Below are positions 8,831 to 16,383 of a stretch of DNA of 64,000 bases, piece by piece (within the stretch, counting starts at the first letter, position 1; every line of letters begins with the position of its first letter). The stretch spans positions 62,001 to 126,000 of the forward strand of contig NZ_JARVSD010000011.1 of NCBI RefSeq assembly GCF_030209445.1, written 5' to 3'. Below the pieces are notes generated by a model. It did no database searches and had not been told where the DNA came from. It worked only from the letters and a program-made list of their open reading frames with translations. The position numbers were made by a program, and so were the translations under genes. Source of the DNA: Promicromonospora sp. MEB111 (lineage in GTDB: Bacteria; Actinomycetota; Actinomycetes; Actinomycetales; Cellulomonadaceae).

Positions 8831-9717
8831 GCCGCCCATCGCCGGCCCGTCTGGGCGCCCGCCAGCGTGGCGACGACGATGCGCATCTTGACGGTGGTGG
8901 GCACCGAGACCCGCCGGACGTGCATCTGCGCCGCCGGCGTACTGCGCAGCCGGTCGTTGAGCTCGGAGAACAGGCCCGCCGCCAGCGCCGTCGCCCGCCG
9001 GGGCCCGGCCGGCAGCAGCGGGAGCACGGCGCGTGCGGCGGCCAGGTCCGCGTCGACGTCGGCCACGACGGCGGCCTTGCGGTCCTCGTCGAGCTGCTCG
9101 GGGCGGGCGCCCGGGAAGTAGGTGCGGCCCAGCCGCTCCTGGTCGTCGCCGAGGTCGCGCAGGAAGTTGATCTTCTGGAACGCCGCGCCGAGCCGGCGGG
9201 CGCCCTCCTCCAGCCGGGCGCGGACGCCCAGCGGTACGGGATGGCCGTCCAGGAACGCCCGCAGGCACATGAGGCCCACCACCTCGGCGGAGCCGTGCAC
9301 GTAGGTGCGGTACTCGTCGTCGTCCAGCGCGACCACCGGGTCGAGGTCGCGGCGCATGGACGCGAAGAACGGGCGCACCAGCGTCTCGTCGATGCCGACG
9401 GCGCGCGCCGTCGTGCCGAAGGCGTGCACCACCATGTTGGTGCTGAACCCGCGGTCGAGCGTCAGGTAGGTCTCCTCCTCGAGCGCGTCCAGGGCCGCGC
9501 GGCGCTCGTCGTGCGCGAGCCCGGCCTCCTGCGCCGGCCCGTCGACGATCTCGTCGGCCACGCGCACCAGCGCGTAGATGTCCTCGATCATGCCGCGCGT
9601 GCTCGGCGGCAGCAGCCGCGTGGCCAGGCTGAACGACGTCGAGTAGGCGCCGATCACCTGGGCCGCGGCCGCGTGGGCGGTGTGCGAGTACAGGGCCAGC
9701 GAGGACGACGGGATCAC
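8827..9717 (-). CDS. crtB: phytoene synthase
   Basis: A 296-residue squalene/phytoene synthase that condenses two geranylgeranyl diphosphates head-to-head to phytoene. The first Asp-rich motif DEIVD is at residues 55-59 and the second is within NFLRDLGDDQERLGRTYFP; both bind Mg-diphosphate. The start is GTG at 9717 in a GTGA overlap with crtE. Size and motifs are normal, with no sign of disruption. It works between CrtE and CrtI. Confidence 0.94.
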   Translation of the reverse strand: MIPSSSLALYSHTAHAAAAQVIGAYSTSFSLATRLLPPSTRGMIEDIYALVRVADEIVDGPAQEAGLAHDERRAALDALEEETYLTLDRGFSTNMVVHAFGTTARAVGIDETLVRPFFASMRRDLDPVVALDDDEYRTYVHGSAEVVGLMCLRAFLDGHPVPLGVRARLEEGARRLGAAFQKINFLRDLGDDQERLGRTYFPGARPEQLDEDRKAAVVADVDADLAAARAVLPLLPAGPRRATALAAGLFSELNDRLRSTPAAQMHVRRVSVPTTVKMRIVVATLAGAQTGRRWAA

Positions 9718-10757
9718 GACTCACGCTCCGCGAGCCGCACGGCGAGCCCGGTCAGCTCCCGCTTCAGCACGGTGGGCAGCTCCGACCGCTCGACCATCGC
9801 GACGGCGGCCCGCCGCTTGGCGTCGACGAGGTCCAGCACCGCCGCGCGGGCGCCGCTGGCGACCAGGGCGGCGCGGAGCAGGTCGGCGTCGGCCTCGTCG
9901 AGCTCGGGGCGGCCCCACAGGTGCCGCACCGCCGTCCACTCCGGGTGTCCCTCCGCGCAGGCGACCAGCAGGGTGCGCTTGCCCTCGCGCAGGTCGCCGG
10001 TCGTGCTCTTGCCGGTACGGTGCGGGTCGCCGAACACGCCGAGCAGGTCGTCGCGCACCTGGTAGAGCATGCCGAGGGCGATGCCGACCTGCTCCAGCTC
10101 GGCCGAGGCCTGCGGGCTGGCGCCGGCCAGTGCGCCGCCGGCCCGCAGGGGTCCGGCGAAGGAGTAGCTGCCGGTCTTGTTGGCCATCATCCGCAGCACG
10201 CGGTCGGGGGTGGCCGGGGCGGTGCCCAGCCCGAACGCGACGTCGTCGTGCTCGCCGGCCGCGGCGCGGAACAGGCTCTCGGCGATGATGTCGGTCAGCT
10301 CGGCGCGACCCTCGGACCGGATTCGGCCGACCAGGGCGTACGCCGAGCTGAGCAGCAGGTCGCCGCCGAGGATGCCCGAGGCGGTGCCCCAGGCGGCCGC
10401 GGCGTGCGGGGACAGTCCGTCCTGGCTCGCGTCTCCCGCGAACTCGGCCGCCAGGTTGGGGCGCCCGCGCCGGGTGAGGTCGCGGTCGAGCACGTCGTCG
10501 TGCAGCAGCAGCGCCGTGTGCACCAGCTCGAACGCGGCGGCGGCCACGACGGCGTCCTGCGGGTGCGGGCCGCCGAACGCGGCGTGCGCGTCCAGCAGGA
10601 GCCGGGGGCGCAGGCGCTTGCCGCCCTCGCTCGACCGCGCCAGCCGGCGCCACAGCAGCGCGTAGTGCTCCGCGAGGGGAGTGGCGCGCCGGACGCGGTC
10701 GGCGAAGAAGTCGGCGAGCACCACGTCCACGGAGTCGTGGGTCAGCATCTCGGTCAT
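9714..10757 (-). CDS. crtE: geranylgeranyl diphosphate synthase (polyprenyl synthetase)
   Basis: A 347-residue trans-prenyl synthase. The first aspartate-rich motif is in LLHDDVLDRDLTRRGRPN (DDVLD at ~87-91) and the second in YQVRDDLLGVFGD. GGKRLRPRLLL near residue 46 is the isopentenyl diphosphate-binding segment. It supplies C20 diphosphate to CrtB. ATG at 10757 overlaps the idi stop as ATGA. Context makes GGPP the probable product, though chain length is not proven by sequence. Confidence 0.92.
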   Translation of the reverse strand: MTEMLTHDSVDVVLADFFADRVRRATPLAEHYALLWRRLARSSEGGKRLRPRLLLDAHAAFGGPHPQDAVVAAAAFELVHTALLLHDDVLDRDLTRRGRPNLAAEFAGDASQDGLSPHAAAAWGTASGILGGDLLLSSAYALVGRIRSEGRAELTDIIAESLFRAAAGEHDDVAFGLGTAPATPDRVLRMMANKTGSYSFAGPLRAGGALAGASPQASAELEQVGIALGMLYQVRDDLLGVFGDPHRTGKSTTGDLREGKRTLLVACAEGHPEWTAVRHLWGRPELDEADADLLRAALVASGARAAVLDLVDAKRRAAVAMVERSELPTVLKRELTGLAVRLAERES

Positions 10758-11314
10758 GGCCACGACACGTCTCTGGCGGACCGTGTGGCCAGGGCGGCGT
10801 ACAGCGGCATCTCGTCGGCCTGCTCCACGAACCAGGGCGAGAACGCCCACGGCGTGGCGCGCAGGGCCTGGCCGAGGGCTCCGCCGTCGGCCCACCTGGC
10901 CTCCATGGCCTCGTACGGGTTGACCAGCGGTTCGTCCTCGGTGACCGCGACGTAGACCGGGCACACCTCGTTCTCCACGATCCCGCTGGCGTCGACGGCG
11001 CGGTACCGGAAGTGCGGCAGCTCCAGTCGGAGCTCGCGCAGGCTCAGGCCGAGCTCGTCCTGCGCGCGGCGCAGGACCGCCTCCTCGCTCGGCTCGCCCG
11101 GCTCGGGATGTCCGCAGAAGGAGTTGGTCCACACCCCCGGCCAGGTCTGCTTGTGCAGGGAGCGCCGCGTGACCAGCACCTCGCCGGCCGGGTTGAGCAC
11201 GTGGCACGAGAACGCCAGGTGGAGCGGCGTGTGCTCGGAGTGCACGGCACTCTTGAGCTCTGACCCGACGGGAGTCCCGTCGTCGTCGAGCAGGACCACT
11301 CTCTCGGTCGTCAC
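10754..11314 (-). CDS. idi: isopentenyl-diphosphate delta-isomerase, type I
   Basis: A 186-residue Nudix-fold type I IPP isomerase interconverting IPP and DMAPP. NSFCGHPEPGE contains the catalytic Cys, and the Nudix-like helix follows in EEAVLRRAQDELGLSL. The start is GTG at 11314, preceded by GAGAGGG at a suitable distance; upstream in-frame codons lack an RBS. It is the first gene of the minus-strand carotenoid operon, so the operon promoter should lie in 11315-11449. Confidence 0.92.
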   Translation of the reverse strand: MTTERVVLLDDDGTPVGSELKSAVHSEHTPLHLAFSCHVLNPAGEVLVTRRSLHKQTWPGVWTNSFCGHPEPGEPSEEAVLRRAQDELGLSLRELRLELPHFRYRAVDASGIVENEVCPVYVAVTEDEPLVNPYEAMEARWADGGALGQALRATPWAFSPWFVEQADEMPLYAALATRSARDVSWP

Positions 11315-11449
11315 AGTGAACCCTCTCGTGATTTTGCTAGCCTGGCTATATTCAAGCACAGGAAGCAGTTTTTCTCACTGTCGATCCTGGGCCAGTTCAC
11401 AGGGGTCCTGGGTGAGTTCGGAGCGGTTCCGAGACCGGACGGGGTTCCG
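11315..11449. promoter_or_regulatory. divergent intergenic region before the carotenoid operon
   Basis: A 135-bp gap between idi (minus) and the acetyltransferase gene (plus). It is clearly more AT-rich than the flanking genes around 11329-11385. The idi RBS (GAGAGGG on the minus strand) is at its edge. A TATAGC-like hexamer on the minus strand about 45 nt before the idi start is the best -10 candidate, without a convincing -35. Confidence 0.45.
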
Positions 11450-12046
11450 GTGCGCCACAATCGTCCGGTGACCGGCGACCGCTTCCTGCGCATCCACGAT
11501 CCGGAGCTCGAAGCCAGGGGCGAACGCGTCCTGGGACCTGAGTTCAGAGCCATGCACGAGCGGGTCATGGAGGTCACGGCGCTCACCTCGCGCCTGAACA
11601 TGCTCCCGTTCGACGACGAGGCGGGCAAGGCTGCCCTGTTCGAGCGGATCCTGGGTCGCCCGCTCCCGGACCGGGTCACCGTCTACCCGCCCTTCTACAC
11701 GGACCACGGCCTCCGCATCGACCTGGCCGAGCGGGTGTTCGTCAACCAGGGCTGTACGTTCCTGGACTACGCCGGGATCCGGCTGGGCGCGGGCACGATG
11801 GTCGCGCCCCAGGTCACCTTCATCACGATGGGGCACCCCGTGGACCCCGAGGAGCGGCGGGCCTGGCTGACCGGCGCGCCCATCGACGTGGCCGAGAACG
11901 TGTGGATCGGCGCCGGCGCGACGATCCTGCCCGGCGTCAGCATCGGACGCGACGCCGTCGTCGCGGCGGGGGCCGTGGTGGCCGACGACGTGCCGGCGGC
12001 GAGCCTGGTGAGCGGGCCGAAGGGGACGGTGCGGAGGCGGTGGTAG
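11450..12046 (+). CDS. maltose/galactoside O-acetyltransferase-like protein (left-handed beta-helix)
   Basis: 198 residues. An N-terminal helical cap (LGPEFRAMHERVMEVTALTSRLN) precedes a hexapeptide-repeat beta helix. The middle has the signature FVNQGCTFLDYAGIRLG, FITMGHPVDPEERR (catalytic-loop His) and WIGAGATILPGVSIGRDAVVAAGAVV. The family (LacA/Maa/NodL) transfers acetyl from acetyl-CoA to sugar hydroxyls; the acceptor here is unknown. The start is uncertain: GTG at 11450 or GTG at 11468, neither with a strong RBS. Confidence 0.85.
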   Translation: MRHNRPVTGDRFLRIHDPELEARGERVLGPEFRAMHERVMEVTALTSRLNMLPFDDEAGKAALFERILGRPLPDRVTVYPPFYTDHGLRIDLAERVFVNQGCTFLDYAGIRLGAGTMVAPQVTFITMGHPVDPEERRAWLTGAPIDVAENVWIGAGATILPGVSIGRDAVVAAGAVVADDVPAASLVSGPKGTVRRRW

Positions 12047-12297
12047 CGCCCTCGCCCCTGCTCCTGGTCCCGTCCGACCCGTTCGCGCCCCGCGTCCCTG
12101 ATGAGCACTTCGCGCAGGAGGCCGAGGCCGCACGGCACGTCGGCATGACGGTGGCGGTGGTGGACCACGACGCGATCGTCGCGGGCGATCTCCGGGTGGC
12201 ATTGCGCCGGGTCGGAGAGTCCGACGTCGCGCGAACCGCCTGCGGGACTGACCTCGGGTTGCCCATGGCCCGGCGTAGGTTGCCGCGATGGACATGA
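12040..12297 (+). pseudogene. remnant of an ATP-grasp protein N-terminal domain
   Basis: The frame from GTG at 12040 reads LLLVPSDPFAPRVPDEHF and then VGMTVAVVDHDAIVAGDLRVALRRV. This is the pre-ATP-grasp N-terminal domain seen in actinobacterial ATP-grasp proteins (VPSDP...PDEHF...VDHDAL). After about 60 residues the similarity stops, the sequence becomes non-family and the frame ends at 12297. No ATP-grasp core follows; instead a GNAT gene begins at 12288. It overlaps the 3' end of the preceding gene. I read it as a truncated gene scar. Family recognition is from memory of the motif, so confidence is moderate. Confidence 0.5.
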
Positions 12298-12692
12298 TCC
12301 TGGTTCTCCGAGGCCCGGTCGACGACGCCGACCTCTCAGCGCTGCACGACCGCGCGTTCGCCAGCCCGTCGGATGCGGTGACGCCGTGGTCCGAGCGCCT
12401 GGCCCGCCACAGCCTGACCTGGGTCACGGCGACCGATCCGACCGGGAACCTGGTCGGGTTCGTCAACGTGATCGGCGACGGCGGGGCCCACGCGGTGCTG
12501 CTCGACACGGTCGTCGACCCCGAGCACCAGGGACGGGGCGTCGGGCGAGCGCTGGTCGTGGCGGCCGCCGACGCCGCCCGCGACCACGGCTGTGAGTGGC
12601 TGCACGTCGACTTCGAGGAGGACCGGTCGCGGTTCTACCTCGACGCCTGCGGCTTCCGGACGACGGCGGCGGGGATCATGCGGCTCGCATAG
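12288..12692 (+). CDS. GNAT family N-acetyltransferase
   Basis: A 134-residue single-domain GNAT acetyltransferase. Motif A, binding acetyl-CoA, is VVDPEHQGRGVGRALVVAA. The C-terminal EWLHVDFEEDRSRFYLDACGFRTTAAGIMRL contains the conserved FYxxxGF element. The substrate is unknown. It stands alone between two gene remnants, which suggests a locus shaped by deletions or insertions. Confidence 0.87.
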   Translation: MDMILVLRGPVDDADLSALHDRAFASPSDAVTPWSERLARHSLTWVTATDPTGNLVGFVNVIGDGGAHAVLLDTVVDPEHQGRGVGRALVVAAADAARDHGCEWLHVDFEEDRSRFYLDACGFRTTAAGIMRLA

Positions 12693-12704
12693 GCCCCTGG
12701 GACA

Positions 12705-12890
12705 TCAGCGGTTCTCCTGGATCATCGTGTCCGAGGCGTGGATGCACATCATGCGCAGCGTCCCGGTCCCGGTGTTGGTGAAGCCGTGCCAGACGTCGGG
12801 CTGGACGACGGCGGTGTCGCCGGCCTGGGCGACGACCGTCTCGTCACCGATGGTGATCGTGGCCTCGCCCTCCAGGACGGACACTTGGGT
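12705..12890 (-). pseudogene. 5'-truncated cupin-domain protein remnant
   Basis: On the minus strand a clean frame reads VSVLEGEATITIGDETVV, then GDTAVVQPDVWHGFTNTG and LRMMCIHASDTMIQEN before a TGA at 12705-12707. This is the C-terminal half of a small cupin (beta-barrel with GDTAVVQPDVWH as the second metal-binding block). The upstream half and start codon are missing: at about 12890 the sequence changes to the end of the next minus-strand gene. It is probably a deletion scar and no product is expected. Confidence 0.65.
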
Positions 12891-13379
12891 TCACGCTTGC
12901 TGCTGGGCGCGAATGCCTTCACGGTCCGGGCTGGTCGCCCTGTTCGCCGACTGTGCGGTGCGGGGCCAGGTCCAGGCGCACCTCATGATGAGGGCGAGAA
13001 CGATCAATTCCAGTACGACACCAAGGCCGTAGAAGTACAGCCAGAACCCGCCCGCCACATTGAATACGGTGACGGGGACGTAGAGCGCGGCCACGACGAG
13101 GTTCGCGATGCGGGTCGCGCGGGCGGGCAGCGTCATCGACAGCACGATCATGAAGATCGGGATGGCCATGAGGGTCAGCGCCGTGGTCGAAAAGGTCTGG
13201 GAGAGGTCGAACTCGAAGACCCGGCCGTCGAGGATGTCTTCGACGATGCCAGGCGTGAAGAAGCCGAGAATGTCCACGTAGGCGTACAGGAACATGAAGC
13301 TTGTCCACGCTGCGGCGAGCTTGGCTCTCACAGGGATCCGCTGGTCTTCCAGTGTGGTGGTGGGCTGCCGTGTGCTCAT
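12891..13379 (-). CDS. four-helix membrane protein, DUF6326-like
   Basis: 162 residues with about four transmembrane segments (AAWTSFMFLYAYVDILGFF, LTLMAIPIFMIVLSM, LVVAALYVPVTVFNVAG, GLGVVLELIVLALIM). The pattern LYAYVDILGFF followed by a soluble loop matches the DUF6326 membrane family as I know it; function unknown. ATG at 13379 is preceded by GGAG at good spacing. It is divergent from the two-component system at 13542, which may regulate it (inference from position). Its 3' end abuts the cupin remnant. Confidence 0.75.
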   Translation of the reverse strand: MSTRQPTTTLEDQRIPVRAKLAAAWTSFMFLYAYVDILGFFTPGIVEDILDGRVFEFDLSQTFSTTALTLMAIPIFMIVLSMTLPARATRIANLVVAALYVPVTVFNVAGGFWLYFYGLGVVLELIVLALIMRCAWTWPRTAQSANRATSPDREGIRAQQQA

Positions 13380-13541
13380 TGTGGGCTCCGTTGTCGTGGT
13401 GAGGATCGGTAGGTCCACGCTCGCTGAGCTCGGCGGCGTGCGCACCGGCCCGGAGGCCGGAGGTCACCTGGCCGATGGGATGGTCTCTCTCTCGTGCTTT
13501 CGGCCGGTACGCCGAGGCACGCTGATCCCTAGGCTGGAGCC

Positions 13542-14681
13542 GTGGTCACCTTCCGGCGCTCCATCTGGCATGAGCCGCGGCCTGCTGACGCCCCACCCAT
13601 CGGTCGGCTCGACTGGCTGCTGGTGGGCGTGTTCGCGGCCGCCGCCCTGGTCGAGGGCATCGTTCGGCCGGGCTTGGCCTGGCGACCCCTTGTGACGGTG
13701 CTCGCCCTGGTGCTGGTGCCTGCCCTGCTCTGGCGGCGGGCTCGCCCCCTCATGGCCGCCCTGGTCGGGTGGGGCGTCGCCGGGCTGCTCTCGGTCCTGC
13801 AGCTGACAGCGCACGCCGAGGACCTCGGCCTCTACTCCATGATGGCCGTCCTGATCCTGCTCTACTCCCTCGTGCGGTGGGGTTCGGGACGGGAGATGGT
13901 CCTGGGGACGGCGTTCGTGACAGTCGTCGTCGCGCTGGGGACGTACGCCTCCTCCGCGGGCTGGGCCGACGTCTTCGGCGGGAGCGTCCTCTTGCTGCTG
14001 TTCGTCGCTCTCGCGGCGGTGTTCCGCTACCGCGCGGACCTCTGGCATCGCCAACAGCGCGAGATCCGCAATCAGGAGCGGGTGGCGCTGGCGCGCGAGC
14101 TGCACGACACCGTGGCCCACCACGTCTCGGCCATCGCGGTGCAGGCGCAGGCCGGTGGCGTGGTCGCCGGCATCCAGCCCGAGAAGGCTGCCGAGGTCCT
14201 GGCCGCGATCGAGTCTGAAGCGTCGCGAACCCTGGCGGAGATGAGATCCATGGTGCGGGTGCTGCGTGAGGAGGAAGCCGTCGCCTACTCACCGCAGCTG
14301 GGTGTCGCGGACCTGCCGGCTCTGGCGCGCTCCGGCGCGACACCCGCCGTCGAGGTCTCGCTGGACGGTTCGTTGACCCGACTGGCACGACCCGTGGACG
14401 CCGCGCTCTACCGGCTCGCGCAGGAGTCGCTGACCAACGCCGTACGGCACGCCCGGAGCGCGACTCGCGTCGGGATCGACGTACGCCGGGAGGGCGACGC
14501 CGTCAGGCTGCGTGTCAGCGACGATGGACAGACCGAGCCGGGGCCAGCCCCGGAGCCTGGGTTCGGCCTGCTGGGCATGGCCGAACGCGCCAAGCTCCTC
14601 GGCGGATCGCTCTCGGCGGGGCCGGGGCCCGAGGGTGGCTGGGTGGTCGAGGCTGTGCTGCCGGTGGAGGCGCCGGCATGA
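13542..14681 (+). CDS. NarL-type sensor histidine kinase
   Basis: 379 residues. An N-terminal membrane domain has about five or six helices. It is followed by a HisKA_3 dimerisation helix with the phospho-acceptor His in VALARELHDTVAHHVSAIAVQ, and a HATPase_c domain (LAQESLTNAVRHA with the N-box, then GFGLLGMAERAKLLGG). There is no large extracellular sensor domain, so the membrane helices probably sense the signal. The start is GTG. The stop overlaps the response-regulator ATG as ATGA, so the two are translationally coupled. Confidence 0.92.
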   Translation: MVTFRRSIWHEPRPADAPPIGRLDWLLVGVFAAAALVEGIVRPGLAWRPLVTVLALVLVPALLWRRARPLMAALVGWGVAGLLSVLQLTAHAEDLGLYSMMAVLILLYSLVRWGSGREMVLGTAFVTVVVALGTYASSAGWADVFGGSVLLLLFVALAAVFRYRADLWHRQQREIRNQERVALARELHDTVAHHVSAIAVQAQAGGVVAGIQPEKAAEVLAAIESEASRTLAEMRSMVRVLREEEAVAYSPQLGVADLPALARSGATPAVEVSLDGSLTRLARPVDAALYRLAQESLTNAVRHARSATRVGIDVRREGDAVRLRVSDDGQTEPGPAPEPGFGLLGMAERAKLLGGSLSAGPGPEGGWVVEAVLPVEAPA

Positions 14682-15337
14682 GCATCCGTGTTGTCGTAGC
14701 CGACGACCAGGACCTGGTCCGGACCGGGCTGGTGATGATCCTCGGCGCGCAACCCGACCTCGAGGTCGTGGGGGAGGCAGCAGACGGGCTCGCAGCGCTT
14801 GACCTGGCGACCCGGCTGCGCCCCGACGTCCTCCTCGTCGACATCCGGATGCCGGGGCTCGACGGCATCGAAGTGACGCGGCGCCTGGCCGGGTCAGACG
14901 TGGCGGACCCGATGGCGGTCGTCGTGATCACCACCTTCGACCTCGATGAGTACGTCCTCGGCGCCTTACGCGCCGGCGCCCGCGGCTTTCTGCTCAAAGA
15001 CGCCGGGCCGGAGCTCCTCGTGCAGGCCATCCACGCGGCGGCCAACGGGGACGCGCTCATCGCCCCCAACGTCACCCGCCGGTTGCTGGCGACCTTCGCC
15101 GACCAGGCACCGGTGGTACCGGTCCAGCCCATCGACCCGCTCACCGAGCGCGAGGAGGAGGTGCTCGCGCTGGTGGCGCGGGGCCGGACCAACGCCGAGA
15201 TCGCCACCGTGCTCTTCGTCGGCCTGAGCACGGTCAAGACCCACGTCGCATCGCTGATGACCAAGCTCGGCGCCCGCAACCGCGTCGAGATCGCGATGTG
15301 GGCATACGACACCAGACGTGTGAGAGCCGACCAGTGA
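14678..15337 (+). CDS. NarL/LuxR-family response regulator
   Basis: A 219-residue two-domain regulator. The REC domain carries the acidic pair in VVVADDQD and the phospho-accepting Asp in DVLLVDIRMPG (~54). The C-terminal LuxR HTH begins LTEREEEVLALVARGRTNAEIA and ends with STVKTHVASLMTKLGARNR. It is the cognate partner of the preceding kinase. The stop is 38 bp before the strong hairpin at 15375-15419. Targets are unknown; the divergent membrane protein gene is the nearest candidate. Confidence 0.93.
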   Translation: MSIRVVVADDQDLVRTGLVMILGAQPDLEVVGEAADGLAALDLATRLRPDVLLVDIRMPGLDGIEVTRRLAGSDVADPMAVVVITTFDLDEYVLGALRAGARGFLLKDAGPELLVQAIHAAANGDALIAPNVTRRLLATFADQAPVVPVQPIDPLTEREEEVLALVARGRTNAEIATVLFVGLSTVKTHVASLMTKLGARNRVEIAMWAYDTRRVRADQ

Positions 15338-15374
15338 ACGCGCAGCCCTTCTGATCAGGGCTGACTACGAAACG

Positions 15375-15419
15375 ACGAGGCCCTGAATCCCCACGTCAAA
15401 GGGGGATTCAGGGCCTCGT
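15375..15419. terminator. bidirectional hairpin terminator at the left prophage junction
   Basis: A perfect inverted repeat with 18-bp arms 15375-15392 and 15402-15419 and a 9-nt loop. It lies just after the response-regulator gene and 3 bp outside the attL core. Before integration it sat about 6 nt after the 3' end of tRNA-Asn (minus strand), so it probably terminated both transcripts; the prophage now separates it from the tRNA. Confidence 0.85.
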
Positions 15420-15422
15420 TCC

Positions 15423-15462
15423 GGCTCCCGCGGTTGGACTTGAACCAACGACCGTCCGATTA
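15423..15462. repeat. attL core (40 bp direct repeat)
   Basis: Identical over 40 bp to 31464-31503; the flanking bases differ on both sides. It corresponds to the 3' part of tRNA-Asn from the anticodon loop to the discriminator base plus 2 nt. To its right, phage sequence 15463-15535 carries the orphaned 3' end of the viral repressor frame. Confidence 0.95.
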
Positions 15463-15535
15463 TGTCTATCCCCAGGTCAAGGCGCCTTCCTACGGTCGCT
15501 ACCTGCGCCTCGTGGGCTCGGCGGTGGCGGCATGA
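15461..15535 (+). other. orphan 3' segment of the viral-form repressor (read only in attP)
   Basis: Continuing the repressor frame across an in-silico attP join (31503 to 15463), codons run from 15461 without a stop: first residues YVYPQV, last residues LRLVGSAVAA, then TGA at 15533-15535. This adds 24 residues to the repressor. The TGA overlaps the ATG of the next gene (15532-15534) as ATGA, the same junction type used throughout this phage, which supports it as a real gene end. In the lysogen the segment has no start and is not expressed as part of the repressor. Confidence 0.8.
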
Positions 15536-16035
15536 GCCGGGCAATCGAGCGGTTCGCGCGGGAGGCTGCGCTTGAGGTAGAGCGCATCACGGAAGAGCGC
15601 CGGCGGTACCGCGCGCAGACGGCGGCCCTGGTGCAGCTCGGCGACCGGCTGACCGGCGCGCACGTCGAAGCGACCATCGGTGTAGACGCGCGGATCAGGG
15701 CCGACGAGGACGCGCTACGGCGCAAGTACTTCCCCAAGTCGGCTCAGCTGTGGGTGAGCGACTGGGACGGCTCGGTGCTCACCGTGAGCCCGACCGGGCG
15801 CCTGCGCACCGTGTACGAACCGGCGCCCAAGCAGACGTGCGGCGACGAACACCGCGACTGGGAGCACCAGGCACTCCCGTGGGTCTGCTCCCTCGAGCCG
15901 GGCCACGCCGGCGACCACGTCGCGATGGTCACCGACAAGGAGGCCGGCGACAACCTCGAGGTCAGCAGGTGGCCGGCGCGCACGACGAACCGGGCGCCGC
16001 TCGCCGAGCCGGGCGACGTCTGGCGGATCAAGTGA
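15532..16035 (+). CDS. phage hypothetical protein between repressor and integrase
   Basis: 167 residues that I do not recognise. The first ~50 are charged and helical (IERFAREAALEVERITEERR), followed by a mixed region with Cys/His residues (QTCGDEHRDWEHQ, WVCSLEPGHAGDHVA), the second resembling a small Cys-His motif. ATG at 15532 overlaps the viral repressor stop in attP. In the phage genome it would therefore be the second gene of the repressor transcript; in the lysogen it is cut off from that promoter. It is followed by a GTGA-overlapping small gene and then the integrase. Confidence 0.7.
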   Translation: MSRAIERFAREAALEVERITEERRRYRAQTAALVQLGDRLTGAHVEATIGVDARIRADEDALRRKYFPKSAQLWVSDWDGSVLTVSPTGRLRTVYEPAPKQTCGDEHRDWEHQALPWVCSLEPGHAGDHVAMVTDKEAGDNLEVSRWPARTTNRAPLAEPGDVWRIK

Positions 16036-16262
16036 GCGCCCTCGAGCGGGGCGACGTCGTGCGCGTCGTCGCCGAGACGCTCGCCAACGGCGCGCCCCAC
16101 CCGCACCACGGCAAGGCCGGCGTCGTGCTCGAGGTGCGCGGCGCCGGCCTCTACCCGGTCCGGGTGCAGGTCGCCGGCCGCGCTGTCATGTTCGCGGTCG
16201 ACGAGCTGCAGCGCGACGTCGCCGCCGACGTCGCCGCGGGTGCGACGGAGTCCAGCGGGTGA
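16032..16262 (+). CDS. small phage hypothetical protein (SH3/KOW-like barrel?)
   Basis: 76 residues from a GTG that overlaps the preceding stop (GTGA). Segments RGDVVRVVAETLANG, GKAGVVLEVRGAGLYPVRVQ and AVMFAVDELQRDV alternate short beta strands with a central Gly, suggesting a small SH3/KOW-type barrel. I know no family match. It is coupled to 15532 and followed by a 121-bp gap before the integrase. Confidence 0.6.
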   Translation: MSALERGDVVRVVAETLANGAPHPHHGKAGVVLEVRGAGLYPVRVQVAGRAVMFAVDELQRDVAADVAAGATESSG

Positions 16263-16304
16263 GGTTTGCCCGTGTGATCCCGGTTTCTTCACCCCCCATT
16301 TCGT

Positions 16305-16319
16305 TTTCGCCTGGCGAAA
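16305..16319. promoter_or_regulatory. palindrome upstream of the integrase
   Basis: TTTCGCC-T-GGCGAAA, a perfect 15-bp palindrome in the 121-bp gap 16263-16383, 64 bp before the integrase start. It may be an operator or a short hairpin. The gap is also the only place for an integrase promoter once integration has disconnected the gene from the repressor promoter. Confidence 0.45.
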
Positions 16320-16383
16320 TCGACCATCGGCGCGCCTGCGTCAGATTGTTTCCCCCGGCATGTATGTACCCCGTGAGTGAAAT

